From Alphaproteobacteria bacterium (GTDB lineage: Bacteria; Pseudomonadota; Alphaproteobacteria; ATCC43930; CGMCC-115725): DNA of 5,660 bases. The DNA lies in assembly GCA_005888515.1 (NCBI GenBank), contig VAZR01000103.1, positions 1 through 5,660 on the forward strand, read 5' to 3'. The notes beneath the pieces are model-generated. The model was not told the origin of the DNA. It did not search any database and worked only from the letters and a program-made list of their open reading frames with translations. Below are positions 1-5,296 of this stretch, piece by piece; the stretch's first letter is position 1; each line of letters starts with the position of its first letter. The translations under genes were made by a program, and so were the position numbers.

Positions 1-475
1 CGAGACGGGCCCGGATGACGACTTGAGCGAGCCCGGACTGAGTCATGCCGAGCACCGTCGCCGCGCGTTCGGACAGATCCATGACCCGGTTGCCCGCGTA
101 GGGGCCGCGATCGTTGACGAGGACGTCGACCGAGCGTCCGTTTTGCAGATTGGTCACGCGAGCCCGGGTTGACAAAGGCAGGACGAGGCTCGCGGCGGTC
201 AGCTGGCGCTCGTCGAAAATCATGCCGCTGGCGGTCTTGCGGCCGCGCCAATGCTTGCCGTACCAGGAAGCGAGGCCGGCCTGCTGGACAACCCCGTCCG
301 GGCTCTTCTGGAGCGCTGCGATCTGTTGCGCGCGCGTTGTGGTGGTGTCGTGGTCGATCCGCGGATCGGCCTGCGCTTGCGTCAGGGCCGGGATCAGCAA
401 TGCCGCGGCCATCGCGGCGCGTATTAACCATAAACGGGATTTCTGGGCTGCGGATGTAACTGCAAATAGACGCAT
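1..475 (-). CDS. rlpA: RlpA-like septal ring lytic transglycosylase family protein (C-terminus beyond window)
   Basis: The reading frame opens at ATG 475-473 and stays open to position 1, giving 158 residues with no stop. Residues 1-36 look like a Sec signal peptide: a basic start, a hydrophobic stretch at about 21-31 (AMAAALLIPAL) and an AQA cleavage site before Asp37. No lipobox cysteine is seen. From about residue 67 the double-psi beta-barrel of RlpA is clear: ASWYGKHWRGRKTASG (69-84), LTAAS (92-96), RVTNLQNGRSV (106-116), VNDRGPY (120-126) and RVMDLSERAA (130-139). RlpA proteins act in the periplasm or outer membrane on peptidoglycan, and some cleave denuded glycan strands. The conserved Asp of NDRGP is present (Asp122), but the position normally held by His in LTAAH is Ser96, so enzyme activity is uncertain. 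Any SPOR domain would lie outside the window. The start is supported by the signal peptide; its ribosome binding site is weak. Confidence 0.9.
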   Translation of the reverse strand, partial: MRLFAVTSAAQKSRLWLIRAAMAAALLIPALTQAQADPRIDHDTTTTRAQQIAALQKSPDGVVQQAGLASWYGKHWRGRKTASGMIFDERQLTAASLVLPLSTRARVTNLQNGRSVDVLVNDRGPYAGNRVMDLSERAATVLGMTQSGLAQVVIRARL

Positions 476-680
476 TATCGCTTCGTAGACAGGACCAGTT
501 ACGGTCTATTTACGGAATGACACTTGCTGAAACAATCGGATAATCTGCCGCAGCATAACAGTTGAATACTGTCACGAAACTTCACGGCACTGGCTCACCG
601 CCTCAGAAGCGATTTGTGAATTATTACAATGCGATCAGACGATTTCTTTGAAGATGAAGGCGTAACGAGCTGTAACCGAG
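476..680. other. Non-coding intergenic region, AT-richer than its surroundings
   Basis: This stretch separates the rlpA start from the glycosyltransferase remnant. I see no credible gene in it on either strand. It must contain the rlpA promoter, but the best minus-strand hexamers I can find (TTGTTT and TAAATA, 17 bases apart, about 508-536) match the consensus poorly. A short perfect inverted repeat, ACAGT-TGAAT-ACTGT, lies at 558-572 and could be an operator half-site pair or chance. Confidence 0.5.
558..572. repeat. Short inverted repeat upstream of rlpA
   Basis: A perfect 5-base inverted repeat (ACAGT and ACTGT) flanks a 5-base spacer, about 85 bases upstream of the rlpA start codon. It could bind a dimeric regulator, but at this length it may be chance. 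No factor can be named. Confidence 0.25.
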
Positions 681-887
681 GATGTGCGCGCGGTATGGGC
701 GAGGGCCGCGGTCGCAGTGTTGCCGACGACCTATGGCGAGGGGCTGCCTCTGGCATTGCTCGAGGCGGCGGCTTGCGGCCGCCCGATCGTTGCGACGGAT
801 ATACCGGGCTGCCGCGAGGTCGTGCACCATGGCGAGACCGGATTTCTGGTTCTGCCGCATGATGTTGCCGCGCTTGCCAGCTTGGTG
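681..887 (+). pseudogene. Remnant of a family 4 glycosyltransferase (C-terminal donor-binding region only)
   Basis: The translated stretch starts at Asp-Val-Arg-Ala-Val-Trp and continues through VLPTTYGEGLP, LLEAAACGRPIVATD, PGCREVV and GETGFLVLP to DVAALASL. This is the C-terminal Rossmann half of a GT-B, family 4 (glycosyl transferases group 1) enzyme. It includes the E-x7-E motif (the Glu of GEGLP and the Glu of LLEAA) that contacts the nucleotide-sugar donor. Such enzymes are normally about 350-400 residues. Here only about 68 family residues remain. An in-frame TAA lies 18 bases upstream (663-665), and no N-terminal acceptor domain is found in any frame. After about position 885 the similarity stops and the sequence becomes the tail of the oppositely oriented oxidoreductase remnant. 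The open frame runs to 995, but the later part is not glycosyltransferase. A functional protein is very unlikely. Confidence 0.82.
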
Positions 888-1295
888 GGCTTACCCCCGG
901 TGTTTGGCCCTTGCGCGCCTCGCAGCGACAATTCCTGGCGCTGCATCGAGCCGCCGGTCGTCGAGGCGAGCACGAGATCGCCGTCGCTGCCATGAATCTC
1001 GAACAGGAATTCGGTGCCGCGTGCCATGCCGCCGCGGATCTGGAACGACGCGACCGCGCCATCGCCGACGATGCCGCTGACAGCCAGCTGATCGGGCGCG
1101 GTCAACGGTATTGAAGGCCAGCGGCACGCCGTAATGCCGCGCCGCCGCTTCGGCGGATTGTTGTCGCGCGGTACAGACCGCCACGATCTCGAATTGCGGC
1201 AGCGCGCGCAGCGCCGGGATATGCGCGATCGAGGCAAATCCCCGGCTGGCGCTCGCCCCGACGATCCCGACGCGGATCTTGCTGCTCGCCGCCAT
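887..1295 (-). pseudogene. Gfo/Idh/MocA family oxidoreductase remnant with internal deletion and frame change
   Basis: The start is intact: ATG at 1295-1293 is preceded by GGAGGGG at good spacing. The first 63 codons (to about 1107) encode a typical NAD(P)-binding N-terminus: KIRVGIVGAS (6-15), then IAHIPALRALPQFEIVAVCTA and AARHYGVPLAF. The frame then changes. From about 1102, in another frame, the sequence resumes as the C-terminal alpha/beta domain (APDQLAVSGIVGDGAVAS, IRGGMARGTEFLFEIHG, DGDLVLASTTG, MQRQELSLRGAQG), ending near 890. Family members are about 330-390 residues. Roughly 150 central residues, including the catalytic Lys region (EKP motif), and the C-terminal tail are missing. 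These enzymes oxidise or reduce sugars, inositols and related substrates with NAD(P). This copy cannot encode a working enzyme. A sequencing error would not explain it, because a whole central segment is absent. Confidence 0.85.
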
Positions 1296-1391
1296 GCACC
1301 CCTCCACGGAAAGACGATCCGTTCTCGCCATCCGCCATGTTAGGCTAGGCGCCGAGCGGGATCATAGTCGAACCAGATCAGGGGAATACCG
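1296..1391. promoter_or_regulatory. Divergent intergenic region between oxidoreductase remnant and cupin gene
   Basis: These 96 bases separate two start codons facing away from each other, so the region should hold the cupin promoter and the old promoter of the broken oxidoreductase. Shine-Dalgarno sequences are visible at both ends: AGGGGA at 1380-1385 for the cupin and, on the other strand, GGAGGGG next to 1295. No convincing -35/-10 pair was found on either strand. Confidence 0.4.
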
Positions 1392-1670
1392 ATGGACCGG
1401 ACAGCATTCGAGGCCGAGCTGCGCGAACAGGGCTATGGCGAGGTCGTCGATCGCCGCATGACGGCCAATGCGCTGAACCCTGAGCACGCGCATGAGTTCG
1501 ATGCCCGCCTGCTGGTCCTCGAAGGCGCGATGACGATCGCCTCGGAGGGGCAAGAGCGCACCTATCGCGCCGGCGACACCTTCTCGATGACCGCCGGCTG
1601 CCGCCATGCCGAGCAATGCGGACCGGAGGGCGCCCGCTATCTGGCTGGCCGGCGCTATCCGAAAGCCTAG
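1392..1670 (+). CDS. Small single-domain cupin protein
   Basis: A 92-residue protein that is essentially one cupin beta-barrel. Cupin motif 1 is NPEHAHEFDARLLVLEG (29-45), with His32 and His34 as likely metal ligands; Glu35 lies next to them. Motif 2 is GDTFSMTAGCRHAEQ (61-75), with His72 as the third likely ligand. This arrangement fits a small metal-binding cupin of unknown substrate; cupins of this size can be isomerases, dioxygenases, ligand sensors or storage proteins. AGGGGA lies 6 bases upstream of the ATG. The gene is divergent from the broken oxidoreductase, so it may once have been part of a sugar or small-metabolite module, but nothing in the sequence names a substrate. The frame is intact and the length is normal for the family. 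Confidence 0.85.
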   Translation: MDRTAFEAELREQGYGEVVDRRMTANALNPEHAHEFDARLLVLEGAMTIASEGQERTYRAGDTFSMTAGCRHAEQCGPEGARYLAGRRYPKA

Positions 1671-1824
1671 CCTCCAAGACAGCTCCGCCGCCTTCCTCAA
1701 TCCTCAAAACGCCGTGCGCGCCGCCAACGCGACTTGATGGATCGTCTGGTTGGGGCGACCGCCTCGCTGTCTTACATTCTGGTCCGGGAGGCCGGCGAGA
1801 ACCACAAAGGCAGAAAGCCGGCGG
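1671..1824. other. Intergenic region between cupin and irr-like gene
   Basis: No coding sequence is supported here on either strand. GCCGGCG occurs twice (1791-1797 and 1817-1823), and its palindromic GCCGGC cores could pair, but no T-tract follows, so it is not an obvious terminator for the cupin gene. Confidence 0.4.
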
Positions 1825-1854
1825 TTGACGGGGGCCGTTGGCGCGCTCTATGTT
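1825..1854 (+). promoter_or_regulatory. Probable sigma70-type promoter of the irr-like gene
   Basis: TTGACG (1825-1830) and TATGTT (1849-1854) are separated by 18 bases and match the housekeeping -35 and -10 consensus well. Transcription would begin near 1861, leaving a leader of only about 20 bases before ATG 1882. This supports 1882 as the start and argues against the in-frame ATG at 1750, which lies upstream of the promoter. Confidence 0.55.
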
Positions 1855-1881
1855 CCGCCAGTTTGCGCCTATAAATTGGGC

Positions 1882-2304
1882 ATGCAAATGCAGCGGGCTC
1901 CCCCACATTTGGCCGAACGTCTTCGCACCGTCGGGCTCAGGCTGACGCGACCGCGCTTGGCCTTGTCGCACTTGCTGTTCGACGGAGACGATCGGCATAT
2001 CACTGCGGAGCAATTGCACGAGGAAGCAACTGCCGCCTCAATCTCCGTATCGCTTGCGACGGTTTACAACGTCCTCCACCAATTTACGGCCGCCGGCCTG
2101 TTGCGCGAAGTCGTGGTCGAGCCGGGGCGCTCCTATTTCGACACCAATATCGACGATCATCACCATTTTTTCTGCGAAGCGAGCGGCGCACTGCAAGACA
2201 TCGCGGGCCGGGATGTGGCGGTCAGCGGGATACCGCTGCCGCCCGCCGGGACCGAAATCAGCCGTATCGAGGTCATCGTTCGGGTGCGCGCGTACGGCGA
2301 TTAG
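1882..2304 (+). CDS. irr: Irr-like iron/heme-responsive regulator of the Fur family
   Basis: A 140-residue protein. Residues 14-76 form the Fur-type winged-helix DNA-binding domain: LRTVGLRLTRPRLAL (14-28), HITAEQLHEEA (39-49) and the recognition helix region ISVSLATVYNVLHQF (54-68). The C-terminal dimerisation domain carries SYFDTNIDDHHHFFCE (84-99), with the triple His (93-95) that in Irr takes part in heme binding. The SVSLATVYN and YFDTN-HHH wording is typical of Irr rather than Fur, Zur or PerR, and the CxxC structural zinc pairs are absent (only Cys98). In rhizobia Irr accumulates under iron limitation and controls heme synthesis and iron metabolism genes. The N-terminal heme regulatory motif (Cys-Pro) of Bradyrhizobium japonicum Irr is missing, as in some other Irr proteins. 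ATG 1888 is an alternative start. An ICE-like sequence lies just downstream, before the next operon. Confidence 0.87.
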   Translation: MQMQRAPPHLAERLRTVGLRLTRPRLALSHLLFDGDDRHITAEQLHEEATAASISVSLATVYNVLHQFTAAGLLREVVVEPGRSYFDTNIDDHHHFFCEASGALQDIAGRDVAVSGIPLPPAGTEISRIEVIVRVRAYGD

Positions 2305-2329
2305 CGGCGGCACTCAAATACCCTTGCAG

Positions 2330-2346
2330 TTTGGAACTTTTCTGAT
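2330..2346. promoter_or_regulatory. ICE-like (Irr box) sequence upstream of the DUF1800 operon promoter
   Basis: The sequence TTTGGAA-CTT-TTCTGAT resembles the rhizobial iron control element TTTAGAA-N3-TTCTAAA, which is bound by Irr, matching at 11 of the 14 defined positions. It lies 26 bases after the irr stop codon and ends 3 bases before the -35 hexamer, centred near -47 from the predicted start of transcription. The match is imperfect and was found by eye, so Irr control of the operon is an inference. Confidence 0.4.
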
Positions 2347-2349
2347 CTG

Positions 2350-2378
2350 TTGACTCGGGTTCTTGCCTGACTTTTAAT
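2350..2378 (+). promoter_or_regulatory. Sigma70-type promoter of the DUF1800-DUF1501-NHL operon
   Basis: TTGACT (2350-2355) and TTTAAT (2373-2378) are separated by an optimal 17 bases, each one base away from consensus. Transcription should start around 2385, giving a leader of about 225 nt before the first gene. No other promoter of similar quality is seen before 2611. Confidence 0.6.
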
Positions 2379-2384
2379 CGTGTG

Positions 2385-2610
2385 AAGTCGGCCCGGCCGC
2401 ACTTCCGCGACCGCCCGTTCCGAGGGGATCCAGGGACGGATGGCGTACCACCGAGACCATGGCATTAGGGAGGTCGTAACCGCCTCCGGCGGCGAGACTG
2501 CTCGCCTCCGGCCGCGGCCCGCGGCACATCCGCCGTAGCCGCGAGGTGCCGCGTTCGGGCTGTGAAGGGACACAAGAGAGACTGATCACCAATGGGAGGA
2601 GGCCCCGAGA
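2385..2610 (+). promoter_or_regulatory. Long GC-rich structured leader of the DUF1800 operon
   Basis: The predicted untranslated leader holds several inverted repeats: CCGCC-TCC-GGCGG (2480-2492), GGCGAG-ACTG-CTCGCC (2491-2506) and GCCGCGG-C-CCGCGGC (2511-2525). The first two share bases 2491-2492, so their full stems cannot both form. A direct repeat, CGCCTCCGGC, occurs at 2481-2490 and 2503-2512. No known riboswitch class is recognised and no T-tract follows. The leader ends with GGAGGAGG (2595-2602), the ribosome binding site of the DUF1800 gene, 8 bases from its ATG. Confidence 0.4.
2440..2538 (+). other. Possible 32-codon upstream ORF in the operon leader
   Basis: An ATG at 2440 opens a 32-codon frame ending at TAG 2536-2538, in the same phase as the DUF1800 gene 73 bases downstream. 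It starts MAYHRDHGI, which resembles the MAYQEDIGL start of the DUF1800 protein; the rest is Arg/Pro-rich and unlike it. AGGGACGG lies just before the ATG as a weak ribosome binding site. It could be a regulatory upstream ORF, a relic of a duplicated gene start, or chance. Confidence 0.2.
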
Positions 2611-4014
2611 ATGGCATACCAAGAAGACATCGGCTTGATGGCTCACCTGATGCGTCGGGCGGGCTTCGGAGCCACCCGCGACGAGCTCGAAGCGAGGGTT
2701 GCCAAGGGCTACGAGGCCACCGTCGAGGAGTTGCTGAATCCTGAGACGCAGCCGCCGGTCGATGCCTACTCGCTGCTTCGCTATCAGCCCGCCTCGCTGT
2801 TGCCCGGCGGTCAGCCGCCGATGGGCAACGTAAACTGGCTGTATTACTTGGTGAACACCAAGCGGCCGCTGGAGGAGAAGATGGCTCTCTTCTGGCACCA
2901 TGTGTTTGCCACCGGCAATTCCAAGGTCGACAATTACGATCAGCTGCTTGAGCAGATCGAATTGTTCCGCCAGAACGGGTTGGGGAACTACCGCCAGCTA
3001 CTGTCCAAAATCTCGACGAACCCGACGATGATGTTCTGGCTCGACAATAACCAGAACCACGGGACGGCGGTCAACGAGAACTGGGGCCGCGAGCTGCTCG
3101 AATTGTTCAGCCTCGGTGCTGGCAACTACACCGAGAAGGACGTCCGCGAGGCATCGCGCGCCTTCACCGGCTGGACCTTCGAAACCAAGATCCCGCGCGC
3201 ACCCTATGGCCGCTTCCCCTGGAAGTTCGAATATCGGCCGGAAGACCATGATGACGGCGAGAAGGAGTTTCTCGGCCACCGCGGGCGCTTCAACGGCGAA
3301 GACATCTTGGACATCGTCGTGCAGCAGCCGGCTTGCGGCCGCTTCATCTGCCGGCACCTGTACAACTTTTTCGTCGCCGACGAGCCGCAAGTGCCGGCTT
3401 GGCCAATCGAAGCGCCGCGCGACCAGAAGGCGATGGATACGTTGGTCGGCGCCTTCCGGGATTCAAAGTTCGAGATGAAGTCGGTGCTGCGCGTGCTGTT
3501 CAATTCGGAGTTCTTCAAGAACGCCCGCTTCCAGCACGTGAAATCCCCGGCCGAGGTCGTCGTCAGCACGCTGCGCTTCGTCGGCGGCTACGAAATCCCG
3601 AAGCCCGGCTACGGCGAGCTGTCGATGAACACGGCCTATATGGGCCAGGACCTGCTCAACCCGCCGTCGGTCGAAGGCTGGCACACCGGCAAGGAGTGGA
3701 TCAACAGCGGTTCGCTGATGGCCCGCATCAACTTCATGGCCGAGAAGGTCGGCGATACATCGGCACCGGGGGTGCGCGGCATCATCGACAGGCTGAAAGC
3801 CAGGGGTTCTCTAAGCCCCGAGCAGCTCGTCGACGGCTGTCTAGACCTGCTGGGCCCGGTCGAGGTCGGCGCCGACACCAAAGAACAGCTGCTGTCTCAG
3901 GCCAATGAATGGGGCCAGGTTTCCTGGGACAACGGCAAAGCGCAAATCGCCGACCAGCATGTCGGGCAGATGCTGCAGCTGATCGTCGCCACCCGCGAAT
4001 ACCAATTCGCCTGA
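2611..4014 (+). CDS. DUF1800 family protein, first gene of the operon
   Basis: A 467-residue protein matching the DUF1800 family (PF08811) along its length. Landmarks are HLMRRAGFGAT (12-22), KMALFWHHVFATG (90-102), WLDNNQNHG (143-151), NENWGRELLELFSLG (155-169), EASRAFTGW (180-188), EFLGHRGRFNGEDILD (219-234), CRHLYNFF (247-254), VLFNSEFF (295-302) and LLNPPSVEGW (348-357). Family length is usually about 450-600. DUF1800 proteins have no established reaction; they are almost always encoded beside a DUF1501 gene, as here. No signal peptide or membrane segment is visible: the N-terminus is charged and aligns with the family core from residue 8 or so. GGAGGAGG 8 bases upstream fixes the start. 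The gap to the next gene is 33 bases, so the two are almost certainly cotranscribed. Confidence 0.93.
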   Translation: MAYQEDIGLMAHLMRRAGFGATRDELEARVAKGYEATVEELLNPETQPPVDAYSLLRYQPASLLPGGQPPMGNVNWLYYLVNTKRPLEEKMALFWHHVFATGNSKVDNYDQLLEQIELFRQNGLGNYRQLLSKISTNPTMMFWLDNNQNHGTAVNENWGRELLELFSLGAGNYTEKDVREASRAFTGWTFETKIPRAPYGRFPWKFEYRPEDHDDGEKEFLGHRGRFNGEDILDIVVQQPACGRFICRHLYNFFVADEPQVPAWPIEAPRDQKAMDTLVGAFRDSKFEMKSVLRVLFNSEFFKNARFQHVKSPAEVVVSTLRFVGGYEIPKPGYGELSMNTAYMGQDLLNPPSVEGWHTGKEWINSGSLMARINFMAEKVGDTSAPGVRGIIDRLKARGSLSPEQLVDGCLDLLGPVEVGADTKEQLLSQANEWGQVSWDNGKAQIADQHVGQMLQLIVATREYQFA

Positions 4015-4047
4015 CATCGAGAGTGATGAAATAGGGAGGAGAACGCT

Positions 4048-5172
4048 ATGGCAACAAATGACCCATGCGTGGTTGTTTTGCAGCTGACCGGCGGCAACGA
4101 CTACTTGAATACGATCATCCCCTACAACAATCCGCTGTACCGTGATAACCGGCCGGCGGTCGGGATCGGTGATAACAATATCATCCATCTCGATAAGGAT
4201 TACGGCATCCCGGATTACGTAGCGCCGATGAAGAAGTTCTGGGATGAAGGCAAGCTCGCCATCTTGCACGGCGTCGGCTTCAAGGACTCGCCGCGCTCGC
4301 ATTTCAGGGCGATGGACATCTGGCACACCTGCGAACCGGAAAAGGTCGGGACCGAAGGCTGGCTCGGCCGGGTTGCCCGCGAATTCGACCCGAAGAAGGA
4401 AAACGTCGTCCAGATCGTCAGCATGGGGCCAAGCCTGCCACGCTCGCTGGTATGCCCCGGCGTGCCGGTGGCCTGCGTGTCCGGTCCCCTGGAACGATAC
4501 GGTTTCCTGCCGCAGGTGCAGGGCGCCGAACGTACCCAGGTGCTCGATCGCTTTGCCAAGATGTACAGCCCGGCGATCGGCAGCGGCCCGGTGATGGATT
4601 ATCTCAGCGAGACCGCGATCGACTCTCTGAAGGGCGAGGACATCATCAAGGTCGCGCCACAGAAGTACTCCTCGACGGTCGAGTACCCCAACACTCCGAT
4701 TGCCCGCAAACTCAAGGGCATCGCTCAGACGCACATCGCCGAGATTGGCAGCCGGATGTTCTACTGCGATCACAGCACCTTCGACACGCATGCCGGCCAG
4801 AACCCCGGGCACGGCAATCTGTGGAAGGCGGTGTCCGAGGGTGTCGACGCGTTCATGGCCGATCTGCGCGAGCACAACAAATCCGATAACGTGATCATGC
4901 TGCTGTTCTCCGAGTTCGGCCGTCGCGTCCACGACAACGGGTCTGGCACCGATCACGGGGCCGGCGGCGTTGCCTTCGTGCTCGGCGAGAAGGTCAAAGG
5001 CGGGCATTTCGGCGAGATGCCGTCGCTGAAAGCGGAACATCTGGTGCAGGGCGATCTGAACCCGAACATGGATTTCCGCAGCATCTACTCGACGATTCTC
5101 GAGAAGCACCTAGGGCTCAACCCGGCGCCGATCGTCAACGGCACTTTCGAGCAACCGGCCTTCTTGAATTAA
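4048..5172 (+). CDS. DUF1501 family protein (alkaline phosphatase/sulfatase-like fold), second gene of the operon
   Basis: A 374-residue protein of the DUF1501 family (PF07394). Landmarks are VVLQLTGGNDYLNTIIPY (9-26), SPRSHFRAMDIWHT (81-94), GWLGRVA (104-110), STFDTHAGQ (243-251), LLFSEFGRRVHDNGSGTDHG (285-304) and MDFRSIYSTILEKHLG (341-356). The family belongs to the alkaline phosphatase superfamily; Asp18, Asp246, His248, Asp302 and His303 are candidate metal-site residues, suggesting a metal-dependent hydrolase of unknown substrate. Family members commonly begin with a twin-arginine signal, but this one starts directly at the core beta-strand with only about 7 residues before it, and no RR motif is encoded in frame just upstream. 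AGGGAGGAG, 6 bases before ATG 4048, supports the start. It follows the DUF1800 gene by 33 bases; the following spacer is strongly structured. Confidence 0.93.
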   Translation: MATNDPCVVVLQLTGGNDYLNTIIPYNNPLYRDNRPAVGIGDNNIIHLDKDYGIPDYVAPMKKFWDEGKLAILHGVGFKDSPRSHFRAMDIWHTCEPEKVGTEGWLGRVAREFDPKKENVVQIVSMGPSLPRSLVCPGVPVACVSGPLERYGFLPQVQGAERTQVLDRFAKMYSPAIGSGPVMDYLSETAIDSLKGEDIIKVAPQKYSSTVEYPNTPIARKLKGIAQTHIAEIGSRMFYCDHSTFDTHAGQNPGHGNLWKAVSEGVDAFMADLREHNKSDNVIMLLFSEFGRRVHDNGSGTDHGAGGVAFVLGEKVKGGHFGEMPSLKAEHLVQGDLNPNMDFRSIYSTILEKHLGLNPAPIVNGTFEQPAFLN

Positions 5173-5268
5173 CCGGGAAGGCATCCGCGGCAACCTCCTC
5201 CCTGCTGTCGCGGGGTGGAGGTTCCGGGGCGAAACAACGAGGAAAATGCCTTCCGGGGTCACGGAAGG
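5173..5268 (+). promoter_or_regulatory. Structured spacer with mutually exclusive stems between DUF1501 and NHL genes
   Basis: Starting right after the DUF1501 stop codon, GGAAGGCAT (5176-5184) is perfectly complementary to ATGCCTTCC (5246-5254); the pairing extends to CCGG on both arms with one bulged G. Nested inside, AACCTCC (5192-5198) pairs with GGAGGTT (5217-5223). The right arm of the outer stem can instead form a local hairpin, CCTTCCG-GGGTCA-CGGAAGG (5249-5268). The outer stem and the local hairpin therefore compete for the same bases. No T-tract follows, so this is not a standard intrinsic terminator. It could control translation or mRNA stability of the NHL gene, 28 bases further on. 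Confidence 0.5.
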
Positions 5269-5296
5269 GCACAGTAGATCGAAGAAGGAGGGAACG

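Noticed and set aside
114..488. 124-codon plus-strand frame at the left end
   Set aside because: It is the antisense shadow of the rlpA-like gene, whose minus-strand translation has clear family motifs and a signal peptide.
613..628. Imperfect palindrome TTGTGAATTATTACAA as an FNR-type site
   Set aside because: Only the outer TTGT/ACAA bases pair and the core does not match the TTGAT-N4-ATCAA consensus.
684..995. 103-codon plus-strand frame as a complete small glycosyltransferase
   Set aside because: It has only the donor-binding half, starts at a GTG without a ribosome binding site, and its last part is antisense to the oxidoreductase remnant.
595..1237. Minus-strand frames of 155 and 168 codons as intact genes
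   Set aside because: Only part of the second frame matches a family (the oxidoreductase C-terminus); the rest is antisense to the glycosyltransferase remnant.
1750..1881. Longer 184-residue version of the Irr-like protein starting at 1750
   Set aside because: The extra 44 residues look non-coding and resemble no Irr N-terminus, and a good promoter (1825-1854) lies downstream of that ATG.
3841..5109. 422-codon open frame on the minus strand opposite the DUF1501 gene
   Set aside because: It lies antisense to a clearly recognised gene, its translation has no recognisable domain, and long antisense frames are common in GC-rich coding DNA.
5249..5268. Intrinsic transcription terminator after the DUF1501 gene
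   Set aside because: The hairpin is strong but is followed by a mixed sequence without a T-tract, and the next gene continues in the same direction.
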